Source: CAVXZE01 sp964615365 (GTDB taxonomy: Bacteria; Myxococcota_A; UBA9160; UBA6930). From it: a DNA stretch of 64,000 nt. Shown here piece by piece: positions 25,616-33,822 of the stretch (the first letter of the stretch is position 1; each line of letters begins with the position of its first letter). Position numbers and translations under genes: made by a program. Where the stretch lies: NCBI GenBank assembly GCA_964615365.1, contig CAZTOU010000017.1, positions 35,921 to 99,920 of the forward strand, in the 5' to 3' direction. The notes beneath the pieces were generated by a model that did no database searches, was not told where the DNA came from, and saw nothing but the letters and a program-made list of their open reading frames with translations.

Positions 25616-25965
25616 CAGATCACCTCGATGTTCTTGATGAAGTACTCGCGTCCGGAGACCAGTCGGAACCCGGATTCCCCGCAGTCGGGGCAGACGGCCT
25701 CCCGAAACTGATCCTTCTGGATCTCGAAGGAGCAGGCGCAGGACTCACAGCGCACGACGATGGGCACCTTCTCGATCGCCAGCTCCGCGTTCTCGGCCAG
25801 GGTGTCCCGGCTCAGGTAGTCGAAGTAGCGCTGCAGCCACTCGTCTTCCAGATCGGAGAGCTCGCCCACCCGGAGGTGAATCCGGACGATCTTGCTCACC
25901 TCGTGCCCAGCAGCGTGCTTGAGCACGATGTCGAGAATGCGTTCCGTGACCTGTAGCTCGTGCAT
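25615..25965 (-). CDS. hypA: HypA nickel/zinc metallochaperone
   Basis: 116 residues starting MHELQVTERIL; His2 next to the N-terminus is the conserved nickel ligand. The zinc-finger has CESCACSF and CPDCGESGF in the usual two CxxC arrangement, and the C-terminus ends YFIKNIEVI as in many HypA proteins. It binds Ni(II) and docks with HypB. It is the first gene of a tight hypA-hypB-ilvC series on the minus strand. An upstream region of about 270 bp before the next gene could hold the promoter. Confidence 0.88.
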   Translation of the reverse strand: MHELQVTERILDIVLKHAAGHEVSKIVRIHLRVGELSDLEDEWLQRYFDYLSRDTLAENAELAIEKVPIVVRCESCACSFEIQKDQFREAVCPDCGESGFRLVSGREYFIKNIEVI

Positions 25966-26129
25966 ACGAAGTGGGCTCTTCCATCGGGCGTTCGGATTCC
26001 GCTCTGCCGGGCGGCCCTTCCCGCGGCCCCGCCGTCGCGGGTCCTGACCGGGGTCCGGAAACGGACTCCTCGGGCCACGCCCCTTCCATGACGATAGCAT
26101 CGGCCGGTAAAACCACCTGTCAGAGACCA

Positions 26130-26165
26130 GCCCACATTCCTCACCAGCTCGCTACTGCGGCCGCC
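26130..26165. repeat. 36-bp interspersed repeat, copy 2
   Basis: Matches 16459-16494 at 34 of 36 positions. It is intergenic, between hypA and the UroD-like gene, and abuts the hairpin at 26163-26190. Confidence 0.6.
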
Positions 26166-26190
26166 CCCGAGGGAGATCCGGATCGGGGGC
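26163..26190 (-). terminator. Hairpin downstream of the UroD-like gene
   Basis: An 8-bp perfect inverted repeat, GCCCCCGA with TCGGGGGC, and a 12-nt loop, 46 bases after the stop codon of the UroD-like gene. No T-run follows. Confidence 0.4.
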
Positions 26191-26235
26191 CGTCGGTCCG
26201 CAACACCGGGGCGATCACAGGTGCCTGGCCGCAGG

Positions 26236-27300
26236 CTAGTAGGTCCCGAACTCCTCGACCGCTTCGAAGAAGGCCCGCACGTTCGCCCAGGGGATTCCCT
26301 CGGCGGGCTCGAGATCGTAGGCCGGGGAGATGATCAGTCCGCCGCCCTTCCCCACCGTCGCGATCCGCTCCCGCACCTCGGCGCGAATCGACGCCGGGGA
26401 GCCCCACGACCAGCGCTGCGCGGTGCCCACGGTCCCGAAGAAGGTGAGGCGGTCGCCGTACCAGAGCTTGAGCGTCTCCGGGTCCATCACGTCCGGTTGA
26501 ACGGGATTGAGGATGTCGACCCCGATCTCGATCAGGTCGGGGATGATCGGCTCGATGTTGCCGTCACTGTGCCAGAAGATGGCCAGCTCGGGATTGGCGC
26601 GGCGGCAGGTGTCGATGAGGGTCCGGAGGTGCGGCTTGAAGTAGCGCTGCCACATGGCCCGGCTCATCAGCATTCGACTGGGCTCTCCGACGTCGTCGTC
26701 GAGCGCGAGGATGTCGATGCCCGCCCTGGTGAGCAACAGCCCCACCGCCAGGTGCATGGCCGTGATCTGCTCCAGCAAATAGTCGACCAGCGGCGGATTC
26801 TCGACCATGTCGATCATGAACTGCTCGAAGCCGCGCAGCCGGGAGGCGGTCTCGAAGAGGTCTCCACCCAGGTGGGGAGGCGAGGCCATCACCGGGTACC
26901 CCTGCTCGTGCTTGCGCTCGACGTCGGCCCGAAGCCGGTCCGGGTCCACCGGGGCCAGGACGTCGGGGAGCGGCGCCGCGGCGATCTCTTCGATGCTCCG
27001 GGCGTCCCCCAGGCGCGCGTGCCGCGGGATCTCCGGGTGGTATCCCCAGTCGTGATAGGTGCGCAGGATCTCCCGCGAGCCGACGTAGGTATCGGCGGGA
27101 AGCGACTCGAGATAGCGGAGAAAGTCGACCTGGTCCTCGGGCTCGGGAAACCCGGTGAAGCGGATATCGGTCTCGAAACCCTCGTCCCCGATCCGTCCCG
27201 GATGCTTGCCGAACACGGTCGGGTAGAAGTTGACCATCCTCGGCACGCGGTCGGGCTCCCGGTGTTGCAGCACGGCCCGGACCCGCTCGCGTGAGTTCAT
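26236..27300 (-). CDS. Uroporphyrinogen decarboxylase-family protein (methyltransferase type)
   Basis: 354 residues from the ATG at 27300. It opens MNSRERVRAVLQHREPDRVP, the standard N-terminus of the UroD/MtaA/CmuA superfamily, followed by DVLAPVDPD, FWHSDGNIEPIIPDLIEIGV (the His in a metal-site position) and NPVQPDVMDP. True HemE motifs with the decarboxylase Asp/Arg set are not obvious, so a role in corrinoid-linked methyl transfer is more likely than heme synthesis. A UroD-corrinoid fusion lies 2.6 kb away in the same direction. No corrinoid domain is attached here. Confidence 0.75.
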   Translation of the reverse strand: MNSRERVRAVLQHREPDRVPRMVNFYPTVFGKHPGRIGDEGFETDIRFTGFPEPEDQVDFLRYLESLPADTYVGSREILRTYHDWGYHPEIPRHARLGDARSIEEIAAAPLPDVLAPVDPDRLRADVERKHEQGYPVMASPPHLGGDLFETASRLRGFEQFMIDMVENPPLVDYLLEQITAMHLAVGLLLTRAGIDILALDDDVGEPSRMLMSRAMWQRYFKPHLRTLIDTCRRANPELAIFWHSDGNIEPIIPDLIEIGVDILNPVQPDVMDPETLKLWYGDRLTFFGTVGTAQRWSWGSPASIRAEVRERIATVGKGGGLIISPAYDLEPAEGIPWANVRAFFEAVEEFGTY

Positions 27301-27383
27301 CGTCCGCCCCGATCTCGTTTCCGGCTCCACCCGAACGCCCCCAATCCGTCGAAGTCCCCCATCCGGCTCGGCGCTGGCCCGGC

Positions 27384-28001
27384 TCAGACCTCTGCGGAGT
27401 ACGGCGGCGCCGGATCGTACTCCATGGCGCGCTGCACCAGCCGCGCGTGTTCGACGCCGTACATCTGTCCCACCAGCCAGAGCGACATGTCGATCCCGGC
27501 GGAGACCCCCGCCGCGGTGACGAGATTGCCGTCGCGCACGTAGCGGACGCGTTCGAGGACGGTCGCATCCGAAGCGGCCTCGCGGAGCGTCTCGATGTAG
27601 GCCCAGTGGGTGGTGATGCGCTTCTCCTTGGCGAGACCCGCTGCGTGGAGCACCGCGGACCCCGTGCAGACGCTGGTGATCCACTGGCAGGTCTCACCCG
27701 CCTGGGCGAGCCAGTCGAGCAGCGCCGGGTTCTTCATCTCGGCGCGGGTCCCCTGGCCACCCGGGACGAGCACGACGTCGAGCGCCGGCGCGTCCGCGAA
27801 GCTGCAGTCGGGAAGCACGCGCAGGCCCCCCGCGCAGCGGACCGGCTCGGTGCTCTCGGCGGTCAGGACGACGCGGAGCTCCTCGTGGCCGAGCCGCGCC
27901 ATCTTGAAGACCTCCCAGAGCCCCACCCAGTCGAGCTCTTCCGCATCGTCGAAGACGACGATTCCGATGGTGGCAGGCAACGCCCTTCCCTCCCTCCTCA
28001 T
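27384..28001 (-). CDS. DJ-1/PfpI-family protein
   Basis: 205 residues. The ATG at 28001 overlaps the TGA of the upstream GST (ATGA), which supports this start; a TTG seven codons later follows a strong AGGAGGGAGGG and is the alternative. IGIVVFDDAEELDWVG is the family N-terminus. VPGGQGTRAE carries the conserved Gly pair, and the nucleophile elbow is TSVCTGSAVLHAAGL, with Cys in place. AGVSAGIDMSLWLV is the C-terminal family motif. This fits the ThiJ/PfpI subgroup related to isonitrile hydratase and AraC-type amidase domains. Substrate unknown. Confidence 0.8.
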   Translation of the reverse strand: MRREGRALPATIGIVVFDDAEELDWVGLWEVFKMARLGHEELRVVLTAESTEPVRCAGGLRVLPDCSFADAPALDVVLVPGGQGTRAEMKNPALLDWLAQAGETCQWITSVCTGSAVLHAAGLAKEKRITTHWAYIETLREAASDATVLERVRYVRDGNLVTAAGVSAGIDMSLWLVGQMYGVEHARLVQRAMEYDPAPPYSAEV

Positions 28002-29218
28002 TCGAAGCTAGCTCGGTCGGGCAGGATCCTCGATACCCGCGCTCGGTGATCGCTCGGCAGCTCTTCCCACGCTTCGCCGAGATCGCACCACACCCGTACC
28101 TGGAAGGTCTTGACCACCGAGCGGAAAGGTTTCCCCAGAAGCTCTCCGTCGTAGCAGGCGCGACCCCGATCGAAGGCGGCCTCGTTGAAGAGGCTCTCCC
28201 CGCGCTCGCGAGCCTCCTGGTACGCCCGGGCGTTCTGTCGCATCAGGGGAACGAAGGTCTCCAGGATGACGGCCAGCAGGGGACGCAGCGCCTGGCAGAG
28301 CTCCAGCGCCCCGCCGCCGCCTCGGTGCTCGCCATCGCGGATGCGGCACAGCCACGCGTAGGTCACGGGGGCGCGCTCGCGCATCCGTTCCGCAGCCGTC
28401 GGGTCGGCCAGGTTCATTCCGAGCTGCCCATAGACGGCGGCGTCCGCCACCGTGAAGCGCCCTCCCAGCAGGAAGGGCTGTGATTCCAGCACCCCCTCGA
28501 CCCCCGCGAGGTAGCGCCCCCAGGCCCCGTCGAGCAGGCCGTGGGTCTCGGGGAATCCCGCTCGGGAGGGCGGCAGGAGATCGTGAGGCAGCCGGGGGAC
28601 CCCGAAATCGGCGGGCGCAACGCTCAGGAGATACGGCAGGCGACGCACCTGGCGCCGGGCGAACCTCCTCGCGAACGCCGCTCCCATTCCGGGCGGGATC
28701 ACCCGCGCGAACTCCAGAGCCAGCCGCGCGCCCGCGTCGTTGCTGGTCGCCGAGAGAACCCAGCGATTGTGGTGAACCAGGTAGAGACCGAACTCGTCGA
28801 AGGCCTCGTCGATCAGCTGCGCGATGAAGGCGAGGCCCGGGTCTTCCGGGAAGAGAGGGCCGGTTTCCGGGCGGTGGCGGGCGTCGATCCAGCGCGCCAG
28901 GGCCGAGGAGTCGTAGTGGACCTTCTGCCACCTCTCGATCAGGAAGGGAACCAGCGGGTACTCGTCGAGCTCGCTCTGCCTCGGATGGCGGATCACTGTA
29001 CGCCGCCGCTTGGCACGGCCGATCATCCGCAGGGCTCGGTAGTTGGTGAGACGGCTACCGTCGCGCGGAAGCCAGGCGTAGGGAATCGCCGAAGCCTCTA
29101 GGAGAGCGCAGAGCTTGAGGGCGAAGGGAGAGAGTTCCGAGCCCCAGATCGCGAAGGCCGGGGATCCTGGCTGGGCCTTCCCCCTTCGCGACGTCCGTCG
29201 CTCCGTCCATCGCATCAT
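27998..29218 (-). CDS. Glutathione S-transferase-family protein, long form
   Basis: 406 residues, about twice the length of a plain GST. An N-terminal thioredoxin-like segment (AIWGSELSPFALKLCALLEA, with EYPLVPFLI) is followed by the helical GST C-domain (LEGVLESQPFLLGGRFTVADAAVYGQL). The extra ~130 C-terminal residues are helical (AVILETFVPLMRQNARAYQEARE) without a recognised domain. There is no clear ribosome site, and two ATGs are adjacent at 29218 and 29215. It overlaps the DJ-1 gene by 4 bp. A role in conjugation or isomerisation is inferred from the fold only. Confidence 0.7.
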   Translation of the reverse strand: MMRWTERRTSRRGKAQPGSPAFAIWGSELSPFALKLCALLEASAIPYAWLPRDGSRLTNYRALRMIGRAKRRRTVIRHPRQSELDEYPLVPFLIERWQKVHYDSSALARWIDARHRPETGPLFPEDPGLAFIAQLIDEAFDEFGLYLVHHNRWVLSATSNDAGARLALEFARVIPPGMGAAFARRFARRQVRRLPYLLSVAPADFGVPRLPHDLLPPSRAGFPETHGLLDGAWGRYLAGVEGVLESQPFLLGGRFTVADAAVYGQLGMNLADPTAAERMRERAPVTYAWLCRIRDGEHRGGGGALELCQALRPLLAVILETFVPLMRQNARAYQEARERGESLFNEAAFDRGRACYDGELLGKPFRSVVKTFQVRVWCDLGEAWEELPSDHRARVSRILPDRASFE

Positions 29219-29254
29219 GCGGTACTGGTAGCGCGGAGCGAAGGGAGAAGCCGG

Positions 29255-30694
29255 TCAGCCTTCGAGGACCTCGAGGTAGCGGTTTCGGATGGCTTCGACC
29301 TCGGCGTCGAGGTGCCCCCGTTTCCAGCCCCTGGTGTCGACTGGCGGGAGCACGACGGCCTCGATGGTCGCCGGACGCAGGACGAGGGCGTGCTTGGGCA
29401 GGGAGTCGAGAACGTTGCGGAAGACCACGGGAACGATGGGAACGCCTGCCTGCATGGCGATGTGGAAGGCACCCTTCTTGAAGCGCCCCAGGCGGGGCGT
29501 CGGAGAGCGCGTTCCCTCGGGCGCAATCACCAGGGAGCGGCCCTGCCGCACCGCCTCCACCGCGGGCTTGAGGGCGCGGATCGCCTTCGAGGTATCGGAG
29601 CGATCGATGAAGACCACCCCCGCCGCCCCGAAGAGCGGCCCGAAGATCGGGTTGCGTCTCACCTCCTGCTTGCCGACGCCGGTCACGTCCCGACGCAGCA
29701 TCTTGACCATGAGGACGGGGTCGAGTCCACTCTGATGATTGAAGATGAAGACTGCGGGCCGGTGGGACCAGAGGTGCTCCTCTCCGTCGATGCGCAGGTC
29801 CACCCCGGCAAGGGAGGTGGCCAGATCACCCCACAGGGAGCCGGCCATGTTGATGCCCTCGCGGCGCGAGCGGTTGACCAGCCCGGCAGCCAGGCCAGCC
29901 CACGCCGCGGGCACCACGCTTCCGTAGGCGAGGGCCGTACGCAGGAGATCCCCGGAGCTCGGAGTGCCGCGGCTGTGAAAGCGCCGCACGGGCCAGCGAC
30001 GCTCCTTGGCTAGCTGGGCGAGACGCCGGTTCGGGTTGAGCGGGCGAGGCTTCCCTACAGCCTCGAGAAGCGGAAGGTCCTCGTGGCTGTCGGTGTAGAA
30101 GTAGCTTCCCTCCAGATCGAGGTCGCGCTCGGCGGCCAGCCGACGTACGGCCTCGGCCTTGCCTTCGCCGTAGCAGGTGGGGTGGACCACGCGGCCGGTG
30201 AAGATGCCGTTCTCCACCTCGAGCCGGGTGCAAAGCACGTGGGAGATCCCCAAGTCCCGGGCCAGAGGGTCCGCCTGGTAGTGTGTCGCCGAAGAAACGA
30301 TGGCGACCGTGTGACCCATCTCCTGGTGGGCCTTCACCAGGGCTCGCGACTCCGGGTAGATCTCCGTCGCGAGGTGTTTCTCGAACACCTCCTGCCCGAT
30401 TTCCTGCAGCACAGACTCCGCCAGACCACGGTAGGCGGCCGTCGTGGCGGCCATGAAGCCGGAGAATCCCGTTCGCCCCAGGGCGAAGCTCAGCGCGCCG
30501 AGGAACGACTCGCCAAGCTCGCGTGGACTCATGTTCCCTGAAAGCAGGCGTTCGCGGAAGAAAGAAGTGGCGGAGAAGCCCGCAAGGAGGGTCTGGTCCA
30601 GATCGAAGAAGGCCCCGACCTTCGGGTCCGAGGGGCCGCTGTGGACCTCCTCGGTGAGCTGGGCGTGGGGGCCTCGACGGATGGTGGGGGACAT
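29255..30694 (-). CDS. HAD-IB phosphatase fused to PlsC-type acyltransferase
   Basis: 479 residues; GAGGT six bases before the ATG. Residues ~25-240 are a SerB-like HAD phosphatase with FFDLDQTLL (nucleophile and acid), IVSSATHY and YFYTDSHEDLPLL. Residues ~280-479 are a lysophosphatidate acyltransferase domain with NHQSGLDP (His-Asp charge relay), FIDRSD and PEGTRSP. This architecture is known (mycobacterial PlsC/HAD proteins) and suggests one-chain processing of glycerolipid precursors at the membrane face. Confidence 0.85.
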   Translation of the reverse strand: MSPTIRRGPHAQLTEEVHSGPSDPKVGAFFDLDQTLLAGFSATSFFRERLLSGNMSPRELGESFLGALSFALGRTGFSGFMAATTAAYRGLAESVLQEIGQEVFEKHLATEIYPESRALVKAHQEMGHTVAIVSSATHYQADPLARDLGISHVLCTRLEVENGIFTGRVVHPTCYGEGKAEAVRRLAAERDLDLEGSYFYTDSHEDLPLLEAVGKPRPLNPNRRLAQLAKERRWPVRRFHSRGTPSSGDLLRTALAYGSVVPAAWAGLAAGLVNRSRREGINMAGSLWGDLATSLAGVDLRIDGEEHLWSHRPAVFIFNHQSGLDPVLMVKMLRRDVTGVGKQEVRRNPIFGPLFGAAGVVFIDRSDTSKAIRALKPAVEAVRQGRSLVIAPEGTRSPTPRLGRFKKGAFHIAMQAGVPIVPVVFRNVLDSLPKHALVLRPATIEAVVLPPVDTRGWKRGHLDAEVEAIRNRYLEVLEG

Positions 30695-30821
30695 GGCGAT
30701 ACCTCGCCCTCTGCTCCAGGGATCCTACACCATCTTCGGGTCTCGTTTCCCCGTTGTTCTACCTGCTCTACGTTCTTCGATCTGCCGCTCATTCGTTCAA
30801 GGGCTGATTCTTGTCCGTCAT

Positions 30822-31295
30822 CTACGAGGACTCGCGCGCCGGTGCATCGCGCCAGAGCTTGGGACGCGCGCGAACCGGATCCAGAAGGCGGAGGTCGCCG
30901 AGTTCGAGATCGTAGCCGTCCGGCTGAGGAGGATTGCGCACACCCAGCCGATCGGTGATTCGGCGATCGGTGTAGTACCCGAAGTACGCCTGCATCACGA
31001 GCACGCCGAAGATGGCCGGCTCCACCGCCTCGAGCTCGCACAGCACGGCCACGCGCTCCGACTTGGAGAGCCCGCCGAATCCGGTGGGGTTACGGCGCTC
31101 GGCCAGGTCACTGATGGAGGCAAGTCCCTGCTGGATGAGGTGAGCGACGTCGGGGCGCTCGGCGAGCGCCTCTTCGATCCGCTCGCCCACGCCGAGCTCC
31201 CCAGCCCCCAGGAAGCTGCCGTCGTCGCTCGGCGGGATGATCTCGTCCAGCACCTCGCGGAGCAGGATGCGGTTGCCGTCTTTCTCTCTGCTCAT
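30822..31295 (-). CDS. Gluconate 2-dehydrogenase subunit 3-family protein
   Basis: 157 residues from the ATG at 31295 (GGGAG seven bases upstream). LREVLDEIIPPSDDGSFLGAG is the family opening, followed by helical segments and FGVLVMQAYFGYYTD. In characterised enzymes this small subunit supports export or stability of a GMC dehydrogenase. It follows the GMC gene with a 32-bp gap, which supports the pair. No signal peptide or Tat motif is visible, and no cytochrome c subunit is adjacent. Confidence 0.75.
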   Translation of the reverse strand: MSREKDGNRILLREVLDEIIPPSDDGSFLGAGELGVGERIEEALAERPDVAHLIQQGLASISDLAERRNPTGFGGLSKSERVAVLCELEAVEPAIFGVLVMQAYFGYYTDRRITDRLGVRNPPQPDGYDLELGDLRLLDPVRARPKLWRDAPARESS

Positions 31296-31327
31296 CTCAC
31301 TGCTCCCAAGGGTCCCACCGGCCCGCT

Positions 31328-32932
31328 TCAGTCGAAGAGGTTCCCGAGGTTCCTCTTGATCTGGTCGCCGATGTAGAGCGCCACGGCCTGGATCGTCGAG
31401 CCAGGGTTGACGCCACCTGATGTCACGAAGACGCTGCCGTCGACGATGAAGAGATTCGGGACGTCGTGGCACCTTCCCCAGGAGTTGACCACGGAGGTCT
31501 CCGGGTCCAGCCCCATCCGGGCGGTCCCCAGCAGGTGCCACCCGGTATTCCGCGCGGGATAGTCCGCGATGGTCTCCGTCGCCCCGGCCACCTGCATCAC
31601 CTCGCGCGCCCGGGCCACGCCGTGCTCGAGCATCTTCGAGGAGTTCTCGCCCAGCCGGTAGATCACGCGGGGCGCGGGGACCCCGTCGCCATCCACCAGC
31701 TCCGGATCCAGCTCGACGCGGTTCTCGGGCTCGGGCAGATCCTCGCAGATCGCGTTCATCGAGACAGTGCGGCCGAAGACCCGCTCGAACTCCCTCCGGT
31801 GGCTCTCGCCCCAGGGGAGGGGGCTCCCCGTCATCGCGCCCATCGCAGTGAGCGCGGGCGCCACCGACCTCACAGTCTGCAGGGTGTAGCCCCGGACGAA
31901 GCCGCGCGAGCGATCCGTCTCGTAGAACTCCTGGCTCCCGATGCAGCAGGCGATCGGTCCCTTGAACCCGTCCATTCGCTCGTCGAAGATCCCCGTCACG
32001 AAGCCCCAGGGGTGGAACATCAGGTTCCGGCCCACCAGCCCGCTTCGGTTGGCGAGGCCATTCGGAGACCGCCCGGAGCGCGAGAGAAGCAGGAGCCGCG
32101 ACGTCCCGATCGCGTTGCAGGCCAGGATCACGATCTCCGCCTTCTGCTTGCGGGTCACGCCCTCCGCGTCGACGTAGACGACGCCATCGGCGAGACCGTT
32201 CGAGCCCAACGAGATCTCGCGGACTCGACAGTGCGTCTCGAGTTTCACGCCCCGGCGAACGGCCGAGGGCCAGTAGGTGATATCGGTGCTGGCCTTGGCC
32301 CCCTTCGCGCATCCGAACATGCAAACGCCGGCATTCACGCAGCCCTCGCGCCCCTCGTAGTCCTCACTCACGATCGCGCTGTCCGCCGGCCACCAGTGCC
32401 AGCCCAGCTGGTTGAAGGCCTCGGCGATGGTGACGCCCAGCTTGCCCAGCGAAACCGGCCGGGTCTGCACGGACTTGGGGGGATAGGCGGGGTTTCCGGA
32501 CAGGCCGGAGACCCCCATCATCCGATCGTTGAGATCGAAATAGGGCTCGAGGGCCGCGTAGTCGATCGGCCAGTCATCTGCGACGCCGTCCAGTGTGCGG
32601 ACGCTGAAATCCGAGGGATGGAAGCGAGGGAAGTGCGCCCCCCAGATGATGGTGCTGCCGCCCACGCCGTTCCACATCAGCGGCGAGATCGGGGAGTCCA
32701 GGTCGTTCACCGGGTAGTCCTCGGGCCGCCGACGCGCATTGGGATTCAGGCTAAAGTCCGAGATCGCGCGGGACTCCCAGTCCTCCCTCGTGGGCGGGTA
32801 CTCGGACGGATTCACCCAGCCACCCTGATCCAGACAGAGGATGTTCATCCGGGTCTCGGCCAGGCTCCAGGCGATCGCCGCGCCCGAGGCTCCCGCTCCC
32901 ACGATCAGGACGTCGACCGAATCTTCCGCCAT
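31328..32932 (-). CDS. GMC-family FAD dehydrogenase
   Basis: 534 residues. FAD site VDVLIVGAGASGAAIAWSL, GMC signature region WNGVGGSTIIWGAHFPRF, an internal Cys-rich loop CVNAGVCMFGCAKGAK typical of membrane-bound GMC dehydrogenases, and the catalytic His/Asn motifs NTGWHLLGTARMG and GGVNPGSTIQA. Oxidises a sugar or alcohol; the acceptor is probably quinone or cytochrome rather than oxygen. It forms a two-gene unit with the subunit 3-like gene downstream. Confidence 0.82.
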   Translation of the reverse strand: MAEDSVDVLIVGAGASGAAIAWSLAETRMNILCLDQGGWVNPSEYPPTREDWESRAISDFSLNPNARRRPEDYPVNDLDSPISPLMWNGVGGSTIIWGAHFPRFHPSDFSVRTLDGVADDWPIDYAALEPYFDLNDRMMGVSGLSGNPAYPPKSVQTRPVSLGKLGVTIAEAFNQLGWHWWPADSAIVSEDYEGREGCVNAGVCMFGCAKGAKASTDITYWPSAVRRGVKLETHCRVREISLGSNGLADGVVYVDAEGVTRKQKAEIVILACNAIGTSRLLLLSRSGRSPNGLANRSGLVGRNLMFHPWGFVTGIFDERMDGFKGPIACCIGSQEFYETDRSRGFVRGYTLQTVRSVAPALTAMGAMTGSPLPWGESHRREFERVFGRTVSMNAICEDLPEPENRVELDPELVDGDGVPAPRVIYRLGENSSKMLEHGVARAREVMQVAGATETIADYPARNTGWHLLGTARMGLDPETSVVNSWGRCHDVPNLFIVDGSVFVTSGGVNPGSTIQAVALYIGDQIKRNLGNLFD

Positions 32933-33822
32933 TCCTCGAGACTCCCTCTACCATCCACTGTACAGATGCCCCGGCGTGACGTCACCGAGTCCTCGTCGAT
33001 GAGGCCTCCGCGGAACCAGGGCGACTACACGGGTCCGGTGGGTGCGCGAGATCAGGAAGAGAGACGAGCAGGGTATGGGCGAAACAAGCGGGTGACTCGG
33101 TCTCCGATGAGCATCATAAGGGCGTGGCGTCTGCGAGCAGCACGCTGGCGGTGGTTTCCGAAACCGGCCGGAAGTTGAAGGACTACCCGGTCGAGGCCAA
33201 CGGTCGGTCACGTCCGATAACTCAGAATCTGTAGAGTCCCGCGGGCAGATTGGCAGGACGGGAGATTCCCCTTCTCCAAGTAGCGGGGGAGACAAGGGGC
33301 CGCGGGGCTCGGGGGCGCAAGTGTCCTGCCGGGGCGTTCGCGGGGGAGGTCGTGGCTGGCGGTGCCGTGAAGATCTCAACATCCCTCGCCGTCTGGCTCG
33401 TTTCCGAGCCAGGGCTCCTCGAAGCCGAACTCGAGGTCGGTCGGCTCCGGGGAACGGGCTGGCGTCAGGGGCGGTGCGCGGGAGTTGGCTCGGCGAGCCC
33501 TTCGGTTCGGATTGGCTCTGGGATTCTTCTTGGTGTTGCGGTTGGTTTTCTTGCCTTCGCAATCGTCGGCAGCGGACTGGTTCGCGGCTGGCTGGTCCTC
33601 AGCGGGCTGTTCCCCGGCCGACGGGTCCGCGGGGGGCTGCTCCTCCTCCGGCTCGGGTGCCTCTGCGACCGGATTTCGGCAGTGGAGCGGATTCCTGCCG
33701 GCGCTGGGGTCGGACTCCTCGCCGACCCAGCGCCGGATGGGGTAGAGCGGTTACGCGTCGGGCTCGTTGCGGTGTGAGCGAATTGCGTCCAGAATGCGAA
33801 TCTGGAGTGAAGGAGATGTCGA
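32933..33822. other. 890-bp region with little recognisable coding
   Basis: This is the largest gene-poor stretch in the window, between the divergent GMC gene and gpsA. Listed frames have low-complexity, arginine/proline-rich translations without family motifs. The only coding-like signal is a minus frame at 33376-33750, described separately. The gpsA ribosome site and possible promoter elements (TTGCGG, 17 bp, CAGAAT around 33768-33796) lie at the right end. Confidence 0.5.
33376..33750 (-). other. Open, coding-like minus frame without a start codon
   Basis: A 125-codon frame bounded by TAA at 33751-33753 and TGA at 33376-33378 contains no ATG, GTG or TTG. Its third codon positions are strongly G/C, unlike the competing plus-strand frames. 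The product would be acidic and proline-rich (APEPEEEQPPADPSAGEQPA), then basic (KKTNRNTKKNPRANPNRRAR). This looks like the remnant of a low-complexity protein or a gene that lost its 5' end. Confidence 0.25.

Noticed and set aside
33485..33745. Plus-strand frame with a signal-peptide-like start (TTG)
   Set aside because: Low G/C at third positions, no ribosome site and Ser/Gly-rich low complexity; the opposite strand is compositionally more coding-like.
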